Below are positions 39,538-48,227 of a stretch of 64,000 nucleotides of DNA, in pieces. The DNA is from Synechococcus sp. JA-2-3B'a(2-13) (lineage in GTDB: Bacteria; Cyanobacteriota; Cyanobacteriia; Thermostichales; Thermostichaceae). The translations under genes were made by a program, and so were the position numbers. How positions within the stretch are numbered: position 1 is the stretch's first letter; each line of letters begins with the position of its first letter. The notes beneath the pieces are model-generated. The model was not told where the DNA came from and ran no database searches. It was given only the letters and a program-made list of their open reading frames with translations. Location: contig NC_007776.1 in assembly GCF_000013225.1 (NCBI RefSeq), forward strand, positions 1 through 64,000, read 5' to 3'.

Positions 39538-40023
39538 GTGACCAGCCAATTGCGCCAACTGAAGGCCCATCTCGCTGAACCGGAAAACTTTGCCCCCTAC
39601 GGACAGGTCATTTGCCCCACTCCCGATCACAAACCCTTCGACAGTCAAGATGCTCAGTTGTTCTTGAATCAAGGGCAGCCCCGCTTTTACATCATGCGCT
39701 TGCCTCGCCGCGGCCTCAAGTTTACTCAGATCACCCACCACATCCGCTGCACCCAGTGCCTGGGATCCCTCAATGGCAAGGAGTGGTTTATTGGTGTTGC
39801 ACCCCCTGCCGATGAGCTGCACGTGGATCAGATTCAAGCCTTTCGGGTGCCTGGGGATCGCTTTATCAAACTGGAGATGGGTACCTGGCATGCCGGCCCC
39901 TATTTTGACCACGAAGAGTTCATCGATTTCTACAACTTGGAGCTGGCCGACACCAACATCACCGATCACGAAACCATAAACTTACTCCAAACCTACAACC
40001 TGGAGTTCCAGATCACCCCCTGA
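39538..40023 (+). CDS. allA: Ureidoglycolate lyase family protein
   Basis: 161 residues from a GTG start with a GGAG ribosome site 12 bases upstream. It has the family pattern LAEPENFAPYGQVI, FYIMRLPRRGLKFTQITHH, QCLGSLNGKEWFIGVAPP and FRVPGDRFIKLEMGTWHAGPYF. The enzyme splits ureidoglycolate into glyoxylate and urea in purine (allantoin) breakdown; the urea could feed the urease whose alpha subunit is at 28679. No other allantoin gene is nearby, so the physiological substrate is inferred from family only. Confidence 0.88.
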   Translation: MTSQLRQLKAHLAEPENFAPYGQVICPTPDHKPFDSQDAQLFLNQGQPRFYIMRLPRRGLKFTQITHHIRCTQCLGSLNGKEWFIGVAPPADELHVDQIQAFRVPGDRFIKLEMGTWHAGPYFDHEEFIDFYNLELADTNITDHETINLLQTYNLEFQITP

Positions 40024-40301
40024 CAAGCTTTTGGGGATCCCTTATCAATCGGGCAAAAAGCAGCATTGATCACAGCAATCTTTCGCTTGAGCGCAAGAAG
40101 AGCATGCCTCTAACCCCCAAAACCCTGAACTTTGCTGAATTTACTGAGCTTTAGGCGGTTTGGCAAAAGTCATTGAGAGGGATATAGTAGACCAAGTTTC
40201 CCCCTGATCCTTGAGTCCACCGCAACGGTTGCCGGGAAGTGAAGGGGGAAAGCGCTCGGGGGGTATTCCTCAGGGCTTTGCGGGATACCGCCTTCCTGTT
40301 T

Positions 40302-40321
40302 GGACTCCGTCCCGCTGACGC
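40302..40321 (+). repeat. Partial copy of the TnpB-inserted repeat in the IS607 remnant
   Basis: The first about 20 bases (GGACTCCGTCCCGCTGACGC) of the 48-base repeat of copy 1, at the same place in tnpB. The remnant here is 24 bases longer than copy 2, again a multiple of three. Confidence 0.65.
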
Positions 40322-40353
40322 GAACAGAGATAGGCAGGATGCGATCGCTTCTT

Positions 40354-40372
40354 TCCTGAACCATGTTCAGGA
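40354..40372 (+). ncRNA. Right-end hairpin of the IS607 remnant with compensatory changes
   Basis: TCCTGAAC-CAT-GTTCAGGA, an 8-bp perfect stem at the position where copies 1 and 2 have TGAGCA-GTAA-TGCTCA. The sequence differs on both arms while pairing is kept. Confidence 0.55.
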
Positions 40373-40596
40373 GAGTTCAGCGTGAATGTATCAGTTGTGG
40401 GGATCCGTACTCCACTATGGGTGGAGAGAAAAAGTGGGCTTGGATCCCAGTCCTAGTGGATGTAGCCGACTTGGGTGAGCGTTCCTTGACTTGGGCTTAA
40501 GTTATACCCTTGTCGCCATGGATCTTGGTGCTGTAACCCACCTGGCCAGGTGATAGAACAGGATCAAACCCAGCAGCATTTGGGAGGTTTGTTGTC

Positions 40597-40743
40597 ATGG
40601 CTACGTTGCAACCCAAAGTGACCCACCAGCTTTTGGCGGCCTTAGCCCTGTTTGCCTGTCTGGGCTTGTTGCCTGCTTGTGGCGAGAGCAGCAGCAGCAC
40701 CGTCAGCCCCCCCAGCATCACCCCCACCCCCACCGGCTCATAA
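40597..40743 (+). CDS. Small predicted lipoprotein, 48 residues
   Basis: ATG 40597 with a GGAGG ribosome site (about 40582) opens a frame of 48 residues: a charged start, a hydrophobic stretch ALALFACLGLLPAC ending in a lipobox Cys, then a Ser/Thr/Pro tail (SSSSTVSPPSITPTPTGS). It would be a lipid anchor with a short unfolded tail. The next gene, also a lipoprotein, begins 17 bases later, so the two are probably co-translated. No family is recognised. Confidence 0.7.
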   Translation: MATLQPKVTHQLLAALALFACLGLLPACGESSSSTVSPPSITPTPTGS

Positions 40744-40759
40744 TTCGGCTGGTTTTTGC

Positions 40760-41899
40760 ATGCCCTTGCAGCGGTTGCCCAAGTTGGTTCAGCTTTGGGC
40801 TTTGAGGATCGTGGGGATCTTTTGTCTTTGTCTGCTGGCGGCCTGTGGAGGATCCCCTACCTCGATGGAGCCACCGCGGGCAGGGGAAGTGCCGATTGCC
40901 AGCTTCCTGTGCCGGTTGGATCGCCAGACCCGCAGCTTCACGGGGCCTATTTACGCCGAACAGCCCCAGGTTGCCACCTGCAACCCCGGTCGCCTTACGC
41001 CTGCAGCAGCCCAAAAGATGATGGATCGGCTGAATTTTCTACGGCTGTTGCACCAGTTACCGCCGGTGAAGCTCAATCCTCAGTTCCTAGAAGCCGCCCA
41101 GCAAGCGGCCTTGATGCAGGTAGCCAATGGTACTCTCAGCCACCAGCCGCCCCCTTCTTGGCGCTGCTTTACCCCTGCTGGGGAGGCGGGATCCCGCTTC
41201 AGCAACCTGGCGGTTGGGCCCATCCTAGAGCTGAACGGCCCCGATCCAGGCCGGGTGTTGGCGCGGCAGGTGGACATCTATTTTGCCGAGCCAGGTCGAG
41301 AAAACTTTGTGGATGTGGGGCATCGCCGCTGGAACCTGTATCCTCAGTACGCCCAGGGGGCCTACGGCATTGTCTTTGACCCACGGGCTGGACGGGTGAC
41401 CCAGGCCAACGCCAACTGGATCTTCGGTTTTGACGAGTCGGTGCCAGATCCAGAGTTCATCGCCTTCCCGGAGAAAGACGGCTACCTCTACCGCCTAGAA
41501 GGGTTTTCCGGCCAGCCCCTGTCTGCCTACCGCTGGTCTTTCTCGGTGCCCAGCCGTGGCGGCAAGGCTGATCTCAGCCAAGCCCAAGTCCGCATCACCG
41601 ATGCCCTCAGCGGCGAGCCGGTGCCTGTTGGAGATCTCCGCGTGGGGGATCCCGCCTTTGGCCTGGAAACTTTGACCTACTCCGTGGGTTCGATCCAGCC
41701 CAATCGCAACTACACCTTTGAAATTAGCGGCATTCGCCTCAACGGTGGCCCCCCCCGCAGTTACCGCTACACCACCGCTCTCTACGACTGCGATCCCCAA
41801 ACTTCCCAACGGCCCGCACCCCTCACCGAAGGGCTGGGGATCCCGCCCCGTCTGCTCTGGCAGAGGGAGCCTTTCAACTCTTTCAACCCTCTCAACTAG
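40760..41899 (+). CDS. CAP/SCP-domain lipoprotein
   Basis: 379 residues from ATG 40760, with a lipoprotein signal (IVGIFCLCLLAAC). Residues about 80-220 look like a CAP (SCP/PR-1) domain: LNFLRLLHQLPPVKLNPQFLEAAQQAALMQVANGTLSHQPP and VGHRRWNLYPQYAQGAYGIV. The remainder is beta-rich and ends after a Pro-rich stretch. CAP proteins are secreted with varied roles; no specific activity can be named. The start is chosen for the signal peptide. A dispersed repeat follows the stop. Confidence 0.82.
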   Translation: MPLQRLPKLVQLWALRIVGIFCLCLLAACGGSPTSMEPPRAGEVPIASFLCRLDRQTRSFTGPIYAEQPQVATCNPGRLTPAAAQKMMDRLNFLRLLHQLPPVKLNPQFLEAAQQAALMQVANGTLSHQPPPSWRCFTPAGEAGSRFSNLAVGPILELNGPDPGRVLARQVDIYFAEPGRENFVDVGHRRWNLYPQYAQGAYGIVFDPRAGRVTQANANWIFGFDESVPDPEFIAFPEKDGYLYRLEGFSGQPLSAYRWSFSVPSRGGKADLSQAQVRITDALSGEPVPVGDLRVGDPAFGLETLTYSVGSIQPNRNYTFEISGIRLNGGPPRSYRYTTALYDCDPQTSQRPAPLTEGLGIPPRLLWQREPFNSFNPLN

Positions 41900-41904
41900 C
41901 TTTT

Positions 41905-41941
41905 CCTCACCCCCAGCCCCTTTCCCAAAGGGGAGAGAGGA
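41905..41941 (+). repeat. Dispersed C-rich/G-rich repeat, copy D
   Basis: CCTCACCCCCAGCCCC then CCCCTTT-CCC-AAAGGGG (a 7-bp hairpin) and GAGAGAGG. It is the best preserved copy and lies between the CAP lipoprotein and the nirA promoter, where it could act as a terminator. Confidence 0.75.
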
Positions 41942-41969
41942 GTCTGCTGCTCCTGGAAGCTTGACTTTA

Positions 41970-41982
41970 TGCATAAAGCGCA
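41970..41982 (+). promoter_or_regulatory. LysR-type site upstream of the NtcA site (possible NtcB box)
   Basis: TGCATAAAGCGCA is a T-N11-A element with TGC/GCA arms; a second TGCATAA is at about 42002. NtcB, a LysR-type nitrite-responsive activator, binds upstream of NtcA at nirA operons in other cyanobacteria. The match is suggestive only. Confidence 0.35.
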
Positions 41983-42020
41983 ATTCGAGAATGACAAAAC
42001 TGCATAACCTGTTACAGAGT

Positions 42021-42063
42021 GTAACTGCCAATACCAAAGTTAACAGTTCGTCATCGCTAGAGT
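42021..42063 (+). promoter_or_regulatory. NtcA-activated promoter of the nirA operon
   Basis: A perfect NtcA site GTA-N8-TAC (42021-42034) is followed after 23 bases by TAGAGT (42058-42063), matching the TAN3T -10. This is the canonical class II NtcA promoter. Transcription would start near 42070, about 20 bases before nirA. Confidence 0.88.
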
Positions 42064-42091
42064 AGCCAGTGTTCACCCCACAGCAGCGATC

Positions 42092-43639
42092 ATGGCGAAC
42101 CAATTTGAACGCCTCAAAAGCGAAAAGGATGGGCTGGCGGTCAAGGCCGAGCTGGAGGCGTTTGCCCGGATGGGTTGGGAGAACATTCCTGAAGACGACC
42201 GGGATCACCGCCTCAAGTGGCTGGGGATCTTCTTTCGCAAGCGCACCCCAGGTCAGTTCATGCTGCGGCTGCGCCTGCCCAATGGGATCCTAACCAGCGG
42301 CCAAATGCGGATGTTGGGCGCAATCATCCACCCCTATGGAGAACAGGGCGTAGCCGACATCACCACCCGGCAGAACCTGCAACTGCGGGGCATCCCCATC
42401 GAGGAAATGCCCCAGATCCTGGGCTACCTGAAAGAGGTAGGCCTGACCAGCATCCAGTCGGGCATGGACAACGTGCGCAACATCACGGGATCCCCTCTGG
42501 CCGGTATTGACCCGGACGAGCTGATCGATGTGCGCGGTCTCACCCGCAAGGTGCAGGACATGATCACCAACAACGGCGAGGGCAACCCTTCCTTCAGCAA
42601 CCTGCCGCGCAAGTTCAACATCGCCATCTGCGGTTGTCGCGACAACTCCGTGCATGCGGAGATCAACGACCTGGCCTTTGTGCCCGCCTTCAAAAATGGC
42701 CGCCTGGGCTTCAACGTCCTGGTGGGCGGCTTTTTCTCGGCTCGCCGCTGCGCCGAGGCAATTGGCCTAGATGTCTGGGTGGATCCCCGCGATGTGGTTC
42801 CTCTGTGCGAGGCGGTGCTGCTGGTCTACCGGGATCACGGCCTGCGGGCCAACCGGCAAAAGGCGCGGTTGATGTGGCTCATTGACGAGTGGGGCCTAGA
42901 GAAGTTCCGGGCGGCTGTGGAGCGCCAGACTGGCCACCCTCTGCTCAGGGCAGCGGAAAAAGATGAGGTGGTCTGGCACAAGCGGGATCTGCTGGGGGTG
43001 CATGCCCAGAAGCAGCCGGGCCTCAACTTTGTCGGCCTGCACGTGCCTGTGGGGCGGCTCAACGCCCTGGAGATGATGGAGCTGGCCCGCTTGGCGGAGG
43101 TGTACGGCTCCGGGGAGCTGCGGCTGACGGTGGAGCAGAACGTGCTCATCCCCAATGTGCCCGACTCCCGAGTGGCCCCGCTCCTCAAAGAGCCGCTCTT
43201 GAAGAAGTTCTCCCCCAACCCAGGGCCCTTGCAGCGGGGGTTGGTGTCCTGTACGGGCAACCAGTTCTGCAACTTTGCCCTTATCGAGACCAAAAACCGG
43301 GCTGTGGCCTTGATGGAGGAGCTGGAGGCGGAGCTGGAGATCCCCCAAACGGTGCGCATCCACTGGACGGGCTGCCCCAACTCCTGCGGCCAACCCCAAG
43401 TAGCCGATATCGGCCTTATGGGCACCACTGCTCGCAAGGACGGCAGGGTGGTGGAGGCCGTGGACATCTACATGGGGGGAGAGGTGGGCAAAGACGCCAA
43501 GCTGGGCGAATGCGTGCGCAAAGGGATCCCTTGCGAAGACCTCAAGCCGGTCTTGGTGGAGTTGCTCAGGGAGCACTTTGGGGCCAGGCCGCGTCAGCAT
43601 CCGTCCGCCGCCCAGGCTTCTGTTTTGGTAACCCGCTAG
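42092..43639 (+). CDS. nirA: Ferredoxin-nitrite reductase
   Basis: Reduces nitrite to ammonium with six electrons from ferredoxin. The 515-residue protein has the two half-domains of siroheme reductases and the [4Fe-4S]-siroheme ligand set CTGNQFCNF ... GCPNSCGQ in its last quarter. It starts MANQFERLKSEKDGLAVK, as in cyanobacterial NirA; no C-terminal ferredoxin-like extension is present. First gene of the nitrate operon, directly behind an NtcA promoter; nrtA follows after 61 bases. Confidence 0.97.
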   Translation: MANQFERLKSEKDGLAVKAELEAFARMGWENIPEDDRDHRLKWLGIFFRKRTPGQFMLRLRLPNGILTSGQMRMLGAIIHPYGEQGVADITTRQNLQLRGIPIEEMPQILGYLKEVGLTSIQSGMDNVRNITGSPLAGIDPDELIDVRGLTRKVQDMITNNGEGNPSFSNLPRKFNIAICGCRDNSVHAEINDLAFVPAFKNGRLGFNVLVGGFFSARRCAEAIGLDVWVDPRDVVPLCEAVLLVYRDHGLRANRQKARLMWLIDEWGLEKFRAAVERQTGHPLLRAAEKDEVVWHKRDLLGVHAQKQPGLNFVGLHVPVGRLNALEMMELARLAEVYGSGELRLTVEQNVLIPNVPDSRVAPLLKEPLLKKFSPNPGPLQRGLVSCTGNQFCNFALIETKNRAVALMEELEAELEIPQTVRIHWTGCPNSCGQPQVADIGLMGTTARKDGRVVEAVDIYMGGEVGKDAKLGECVRKGIPCEDLKPVLVELLREHFGARPRQHPSAAQASVLVTR

Positions 43640-43700
43640 CGGTTCTGTTGCCGTCCTGAAAGTTTTTCTTTCTTCGTCGTTGTAAATCTTGGAGGTTTCG

Positions 43701-45023
43701 ATGTCTAAGCTGTTCAGCACTTCCTCTCCCGTCTCCCGTCGGCAATTTTTGGCCGGGGTGGCTGCTCTCACGGCTGGGGCGGCCACGGCTGGGATCCCGC
43801 GCGCCCAATCGCAATCCTTGGGCAAAGGCTACTGGGTGGCGCAGGCCGATACTCCCGAAACCACCAGCGCCAAGCTGGGGTTCATCGCTCTAACCGACGC
43901 GGCCCCCCTGATCATCGCCAAAGAGAAGGGGTTTTTCGACAAGTACGGCATGAAAGATGTGGAGGTGGTCAAGCAGGCCTCTTGGGGCACCACCCGCGAC
44001 AACTTGGTGCTGGGATCCGCCGCCGGCGGCATCGATGGGGCACACATCCTCACCCCCATGCCCTACCTCATCACCACCGGCAAAGTTACCGATGGCAAGC
44101 CGGTGCCTATGTACATTTTGGCCCGTCTCAATCTGGACGGTCAGGGCATTAGCATTTCCAACCAATATCGGGATTTGCAAATCGGCCTGGATAGTTCCCC
44201 CCTCAAGGCCAAGTTTGCCGAGGTCCGAGCTGCCGGCGGGGATCCCAAATGTGCAATGACCTTCCCTGGTGGCACCCACGACGTGTGGATGCGCTACTGG
44301 CTGGCCGCAGGCGGGATCGATCCCACTAGCGACGTCTCCATCATTGTGGTGCCGCCGCCGCAGATGGTGGCCAATATGAAATCCAGAACCATGGAAGCCT
44401 TCTGTGTGGGCGAGCCTTGGAATGCCCAGCTGGTGAACCAAAAAGAGGGGTATAGTGCCCTCACCACCGGCGAGCTGTGGAACGGCCACCCGGAAAAGGC
44501 CTTTGCCCTGCGGGCCGACTGGGTGGATGCGCACCCGAAAGCCACCCTTGCCCTGTTGAAAGCGGTGCTGGAAGCCCAGATCTGGTGCGACCAGATGGAA
44601 AACAAAGAGGAGATGTGTCGCATCATCGGCGACCGCCGCTGGCTGGGGGTTCCCGTGACCGATATCTTGGGCCGTTCTCGGGGCACTTTTGACTACGGCA
44701 CCGGCAAGGTCGTTGAAAACAGCCCCCACCTGATGAAGTTCTGGCAGAACTACGCTTCCTACCCCTTCAAGAGCCACGATCTCTGGTTCTTGACCGAAAA
44801 CATTCGCTGGGGTTACCTACCTGCCGACACCGATACCAAAGCCTTGGTGGAGCGGGTGAATCGGGAAGAACTCTGGCGGGAAGCTGCCAAAGCCATTGGC
44901 CAGGAGGCGGCCATTCCCCCCAGCCCTTCCCGAGGAGTGGAAACCTTCTTCGACGGGGTGCAGTTCGATCCCGAAAATCCTGCCGCCTACCTGGAGAAAT
45001 TGGCGATTAAGAAGCTGGCCTAA
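43701..45023 (+). CDS. nrtA: Nitrate/nitrite ABC transporter binding protein
   Basis: Membrane-attached periplasmic nitrate-binding protein, 440 residues. The start MSKLFSTSSPVSRRQFLAGVAALTAGAATAG is a twin-Arg signal. The mature part follows NrtA: KLGFIALTDAAPLIIAKEKGFFDKYGMKDVEVVKQASWGTTRDN, GAHILTPMPYLITTG, PGGTHDVWMRYWLAAGGIDP and FCVGEPWNAQLV. ATG 43701 has a GGAGG site 7 bases upstream. Second gene of the operon. Confidence 0.97.
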   Translation: MSKLFSTSSPVSRRQFLAGVAALTAGAATAGIPRAQSQSLGKGYWVAQADTPETTSAKLGFIALTDAAPLIIAKEKGFFDKYGMKDVEVVKQASWGTTRDNLVLGSAAGGIDGAHILTPMPYLITTGKVTDGKPVPMYILARLNLDGQGISISNQYRDLQIGLDSSPLKAKFAEVRAAGGDPKCAMTFPGGTHDVWMRYWLAAGGIDPTSDVSIIVVPPPQMVANMKSRTMEAFCVGEPWNAQLVNQKEGYSALTTGELWNGHPEKAFALRADWVDAHPKATLALLKAVLEAQIWCDQMENKEEMCRIIGDRRWLGVPVTDILGRSRGTFDYGTGKVVENSPHLMKFWQNYASYPFKSHDLWFLTENIRWGYLPADTDTKALVERVNREELWREAAKAIGQEAAIPPSPSRGVETFFDGVQFDPENPAAYLEKLAIKKLA

Positions 45024-45168
45024 TTTCCCAACTTTCCCCAGCAAGTTAGCTGCAAACCCTCTGTCCAGGAGAGAAGGGATCCCCGAATCCCCACAAAGAG
45101 TGTTCAACTGAAACCCCTTCTCTCTTGGGATCCTCTTAAGTTGACTTCAACCTTACTCCCAGCAAGCC

Positions 45169-46128
45169 ATGAGGATTTTCCACTCTGCCCTACAGTTGGG
45201 CTACCACCTCTTTCGGATCCTGCTTCCCCTACTGGTTGGCCTAGGCCACTGGCTGCTGAAAACCGGCCAAGGTTCTGTTCTTCAGTCCAGTACCGGAATC
45301 GGTTCCCCCGCCAGTTCTGCACCTTCTTCTGCTTGGCGGCAAAGAGTCCAAATCCACAAAGCGCTGCGTCGCATTCTGTTGCCCGCTACGGCCATTTTGC
45401 TCGTCCTGATTCTCTGGCAAATCATTTACAGCCGCCCCGGAGCCAACTTGCCCACCCCTCTCCAGGTTTGGCAGGACACCTGGGATCCCCTCATTAAAGA
45501 TCCCTTTTTTGACTATGGCGGCAATGCCAAAGGGCTGTTCTGGCAAATTTGGGCCAGCTTGCGGCGGGTGTTCATTGGGTTTGCCCTGGCCGGCTTGGTG
45601 GGGGTTGTGGGCGGCATGATCATCGGGGTCAATCGCTGGCTGTACGAGGCTTTGGATCCCATTTTTCAGGTGCTGCGCACGGTGCCGCCTTTGGCCTGGC
45701 TGCCGATTTCTTTGGCTGCCTTTCGAGATGCCAACCCTTCCGCCATTTTCGTAATCTTCATTACGGCCCTCTGGCCCATTTTGATCAACACCGTTGTCGG
45801 CGTACAGCAGATCCCACAGGACTACCGCAACGTGGCCAGAATTGTGCGCATGTCCGGCTGGAAGTACTTTTTCAAAATCGTTTTCCCGGCAACTGTGCCC
45901 TATATTTTTACCGGCTTGCGCATTGGGGTGGGCTTGTCTTGGCTGGCCATTGTGGCAGCGGAAATGTTGATTGGCGGTGTGGGCATCGGGTTCTTCATCT
46001 GGGATGCCTGGAATAGCTCCCGCATCAGCGAAATCATTCTGGCTTTGATCTATGTCGGGATGGTGGGTCTTCTGCTGGATCGGATCACGGCTTGGATTGG
46101 CTCGCTGGTGGTGGCTGAGGATCGCTAA
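45169..46128 (+). CDS. nrtB: Nitrate ABC transporter permease
   Basis: Inner-membrane channel subunit of NrtABCD, 319 residues. The N-terminal about 65 residues are variable; a membrane domain follows (LLPATAILLVLILWQIIY; RVFIGFALAGLVGVVGGMIIGVN) with a permease loop (DYRNVARIVRMSGWKYFFKIVFPATVPYIFTGLRIGVGLSW). It follows nrtA by 145 bases and precedes nrtC by 72 bases; I saw no terminator between them. Confidence 0.95.
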   Translation: MRIFHSALQLGYHLFRILLPLLVGLGHWLLKTGQGSVLQSSTGIGSPASSAPSSAWRQRVQIHKALRRILLPATAILLVLILWQIIYSRPGANLPTPLQVWQDTWDPLIKDPFFDYGGNAKGLFWQIWASLRRVFIGFALAGLVGVVGGMIIGVNRWLYEALDPIFQVLRTVPPLAWLPISLAAFRDANPSAIFVIFITALWPILINTVVGVQQIPQDYRNVARIVRMSGWKYFFKIVFPATVPYIFTGLRIGVGLSWLAIVAAEMLIGGVGIGFFIWDAWNSSRISEIILALIYVGMVGLLLDRITAWIGSLVVAEDR

Positions 46129-46200
46129 ATGAGCTTGGCCGAGTTTTAGATTGGTTGCTGACAATTTCTCCATGCTCTCAGAAATCATCTCAGGGGAATC

Positions 46201-48192
46201 ATGAAGACTCAGCCTTACATTGAAGTGGATCATGTCGACAAGGAATTTCTCCTCGACAACGGAGAGGTCTATCCTGTCCTGAAAGACATCCACCTGGAGA
46301 TCCAAAAGGGGGAATTTGTCTCGTTGATCGGCCACTCCGGCTGTGGCAAATCGACCCTGCTCAACATCATCGCCGGCCTGGAAAAGCCTTCCCGCGGAGG
46401 CATTCTCCTGGAGGGCCGACAGGTTACAGATCCCGGCCCAGATCGCATGGTGGTGTTTCAGAACTATTCCCTGCTGCCCTGGCTGACCGTGCGGGAGAAC
46501 GTTGCCCTGGCTGTGGACGAGGTGCTGGGATCCCTTCCCAAAGCAGAGCGAAGCCGGATTGTGGAAGAGCACATCCGCCAGGTGGGGTTGCAGGGGGCAG
46601 CCGACAAGCGACCGGCCCATCTGTCAGGAGGGATGAAACAGCGGGTAGCCATTGCCCGGGCTTTGGCCATCCGTCCGCGGGTGCTGCTGTTGGATGAGCC
46701 CTTTGGCGCTCTGGATGCCTTGACGCGCGGCAACCTGCAGGAGCAACTGATGGAGATTGCCCAGGCGGAGCAGCTCACCTGTGTCATGGTTACCCACGAT
46801 GTGGATGAGGCGCTGCTGCTTTCGGATCGGGTGGTAATGATGACCAATGGCCCGGAGGCCCGCATTGGCCAGATTTTGCGGATCCCTTTTCCTCGACCCC
46901 GCCATCGTTTGGAAGTGGTGCGTCACCCCGACTACTACAGCCTGCGGGGAGAGATGATCTACTTTCTCAACCAGCAAAAGCGGGCTCGCCAAAAAACGCC
47001 TGTTCGCGTGGCCATTGCCAAACACGGCCTGGAGAAGGTCAATTTGGAGATTGGCTTTGTGCCCCTCAACGACTGCGCGCCTCTGGTGGTGGCGCAGGAA
47101 AAAGGCCTGTTTCAAAAGCATGGCCTGGAGCAGGTCACCCTGGTGCGGGAGCCAGGCTGGAAGACCATCTGGGAAGGGATCCGCTCCGGTCGGCTGGATG
47201 CGGCCATGGTGGTGGCCGGGATCCCGTTGGCTTCCACCTTGGGAGTAGGGGGAGTTCCGGTGCCTTTGGTAACCGCCTTAACCCTCTCCCGTGGCGGCAA
47301 CGCCATTACCTTTGGGCGCAGACTTTTGGAGCGAGGCGTTCAAAGCCTGGCGGATTTTCGCCAATACCTCAACCACACCCCCGACACAGTCCACACCCTG
47401 GGAGTGGTTCATCCGGCTTCCATGCAAAACTTCCTGTTGCGGCACTGGCTGGCCGGTGGGGGGGTGGATCCGGATCGGGACGTTACGTTGACGGTGATCC
47501 CACCCCCGCAGATGGTGGCCCACCTCAAGGCCGGCAACATCGATGGCTACTGCGTGGGCGAGCCCTGGAACTCCCGCGCCGTGCGGGAACAGTTGGGATT
47601 TATCGTCACCACCACTCTCGAAATCTTGCCCAGCCACATTGAAAAAGTGCTGACAGTGCGCCAGGATTGGGCGCAAAACTACCCCCGTACCCATGTAGCT
47701 CTGGTCAAGGCACTACTGGAGGCTTGTCACTACTGCGATCAGCCGCAGCACCGTTCTGAGATCTTGGAGTGGCTGGCTCAGCCCCAGTATGTGGGCGTGG
47801 CCCTGGAGGATCTGCAGCCGGGGTGGACGGGTATTCTGCAGCGGGGAATTGCCGATGAATCCCAAGCCCTCACCGGTTTTCACCAGTTTGCCAACGGGCG
47901 CAACACCTGTCCGGAAAGATTGGAACACCTCTGGATCCTGACGCAGATGGCTCGCTGGGGACTCTGCGCTTTTCCCCGCAATTGGGTTTCGGTTCTCGAC
48001 CAAGTTCTGGACAGCGAAACCTACGCCCTAGCCGCCAGAGAACTGGGCCTTCCGGATCGGGCCCACGACCGCGGAGCTTTACTCTTTGGCGATGGATCCC
48101 GCTTTGACGGAGAGGATCCCGTTGCTTACCTGGAGTCGGTGGCCATCCGGCAGGATCTGAAGCTGCAGGAGTACCAGCTCAGCGAAGTTTAG
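46201..48192 (+). CDS. nrtC: Nitrate ABC transporter ATPase fused to a NrtA-like domain
   Basis: 663 residues. N-terminal ABC ATPase with Walker A GHSGCGKS (44-51), signature HLSGGMKQR, Walker B LLLDEPFGALD and switch MVTHDVDEA. After a linker near 255-280 a NrtA-like domain follows (VNLEIGFVPLNDCAPLVVAQEKGLFQKHGLEQVTLVREPGW; VGEPWN). In other cyanobacteria this domain mediates inhibition of uptake by ammonium. Length and layout are normal for NrtC. Confidence 0.97.
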   Translation: MKTQPYIEVDHVDKEFLLDNGEVYPVLKDIHLEIQKGEFVSLIGHSGCGKSTLLNIIAGLEKPSRGGILLEGRQVTDPGPDRMVVFQNYSLLPWLTVRENVALAVDEVLGSLPKAERSRIVEEHIRQVGLQGAADKRPAHLSGGMKQRVAIARALAIRPRVLLLDEPFGALDALTRGNLQEQLMEIAQAEQLTCVMVTHDVDEALLLSDRVVMMTNGPEARIGQILRIPFPRPRHRLEVVRHPDYYSLRGEMIYFLNQQKRARQKTPVRVAIAKHGLEKVNLEIGFVPLNDCAPLVVAQEKGLFQKHGLEQVTLVREPGWKTIWEGIRSGRLDAAMVVAGIPLASTLGVGGVPVPLVTALTLSRGGNAITFGRRLLERGVQSLADFRQYLNHTPDTVHTLGVVHPASMQNFLLRHWLAGGGVDPDRDVTLTVIPPPQMVAHLKAGNIDGYCVGEPWNSRAVREQLGFIVTTTLEILPSHIEKVLTVRQDWAQNYPRTHVALVKALLEACHYCDQPQHRSEILEWLAQPQYVGVALEDLQPGWTGILQRGIADESQALTGFHQFANGRNTCPERLEHLWILTQMARWGLCAFPRNWVSVLDQVLDSETYALAARELGLPDRAHDRGALLFGDGSRFDGEDPVAYLESVAIRQDLKLQEYQLSEV

Positions 48193-48227
48193 CTTTTGTT
48201 ACCTTAAACTCTCGATTGGAAAACACC

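Larger units (their letters stand above)
40248..40395 (+). mobile_element. Remnant of a third IS607 element (tnpB 3' end and right end)
   Basis: About 148 bases align with the end of both IS607 copies: GCTTTGCGGGATACCGCC (encoding RALRDTA), part of the palindromic repeat, GCGATCGCTTC, a hairpin, then GTTCAGCGTGAATGTATCAGT-type right end. The rest of the element is gone. It is truncated on the left at about 40248. Confidence 0.82.

Noticed and set aside
45241-46620. A 459-codon minus-strand frame opposite nrtB/nrtC
   Set aside because: Antisense shadow; no start signal and low-complexity product.
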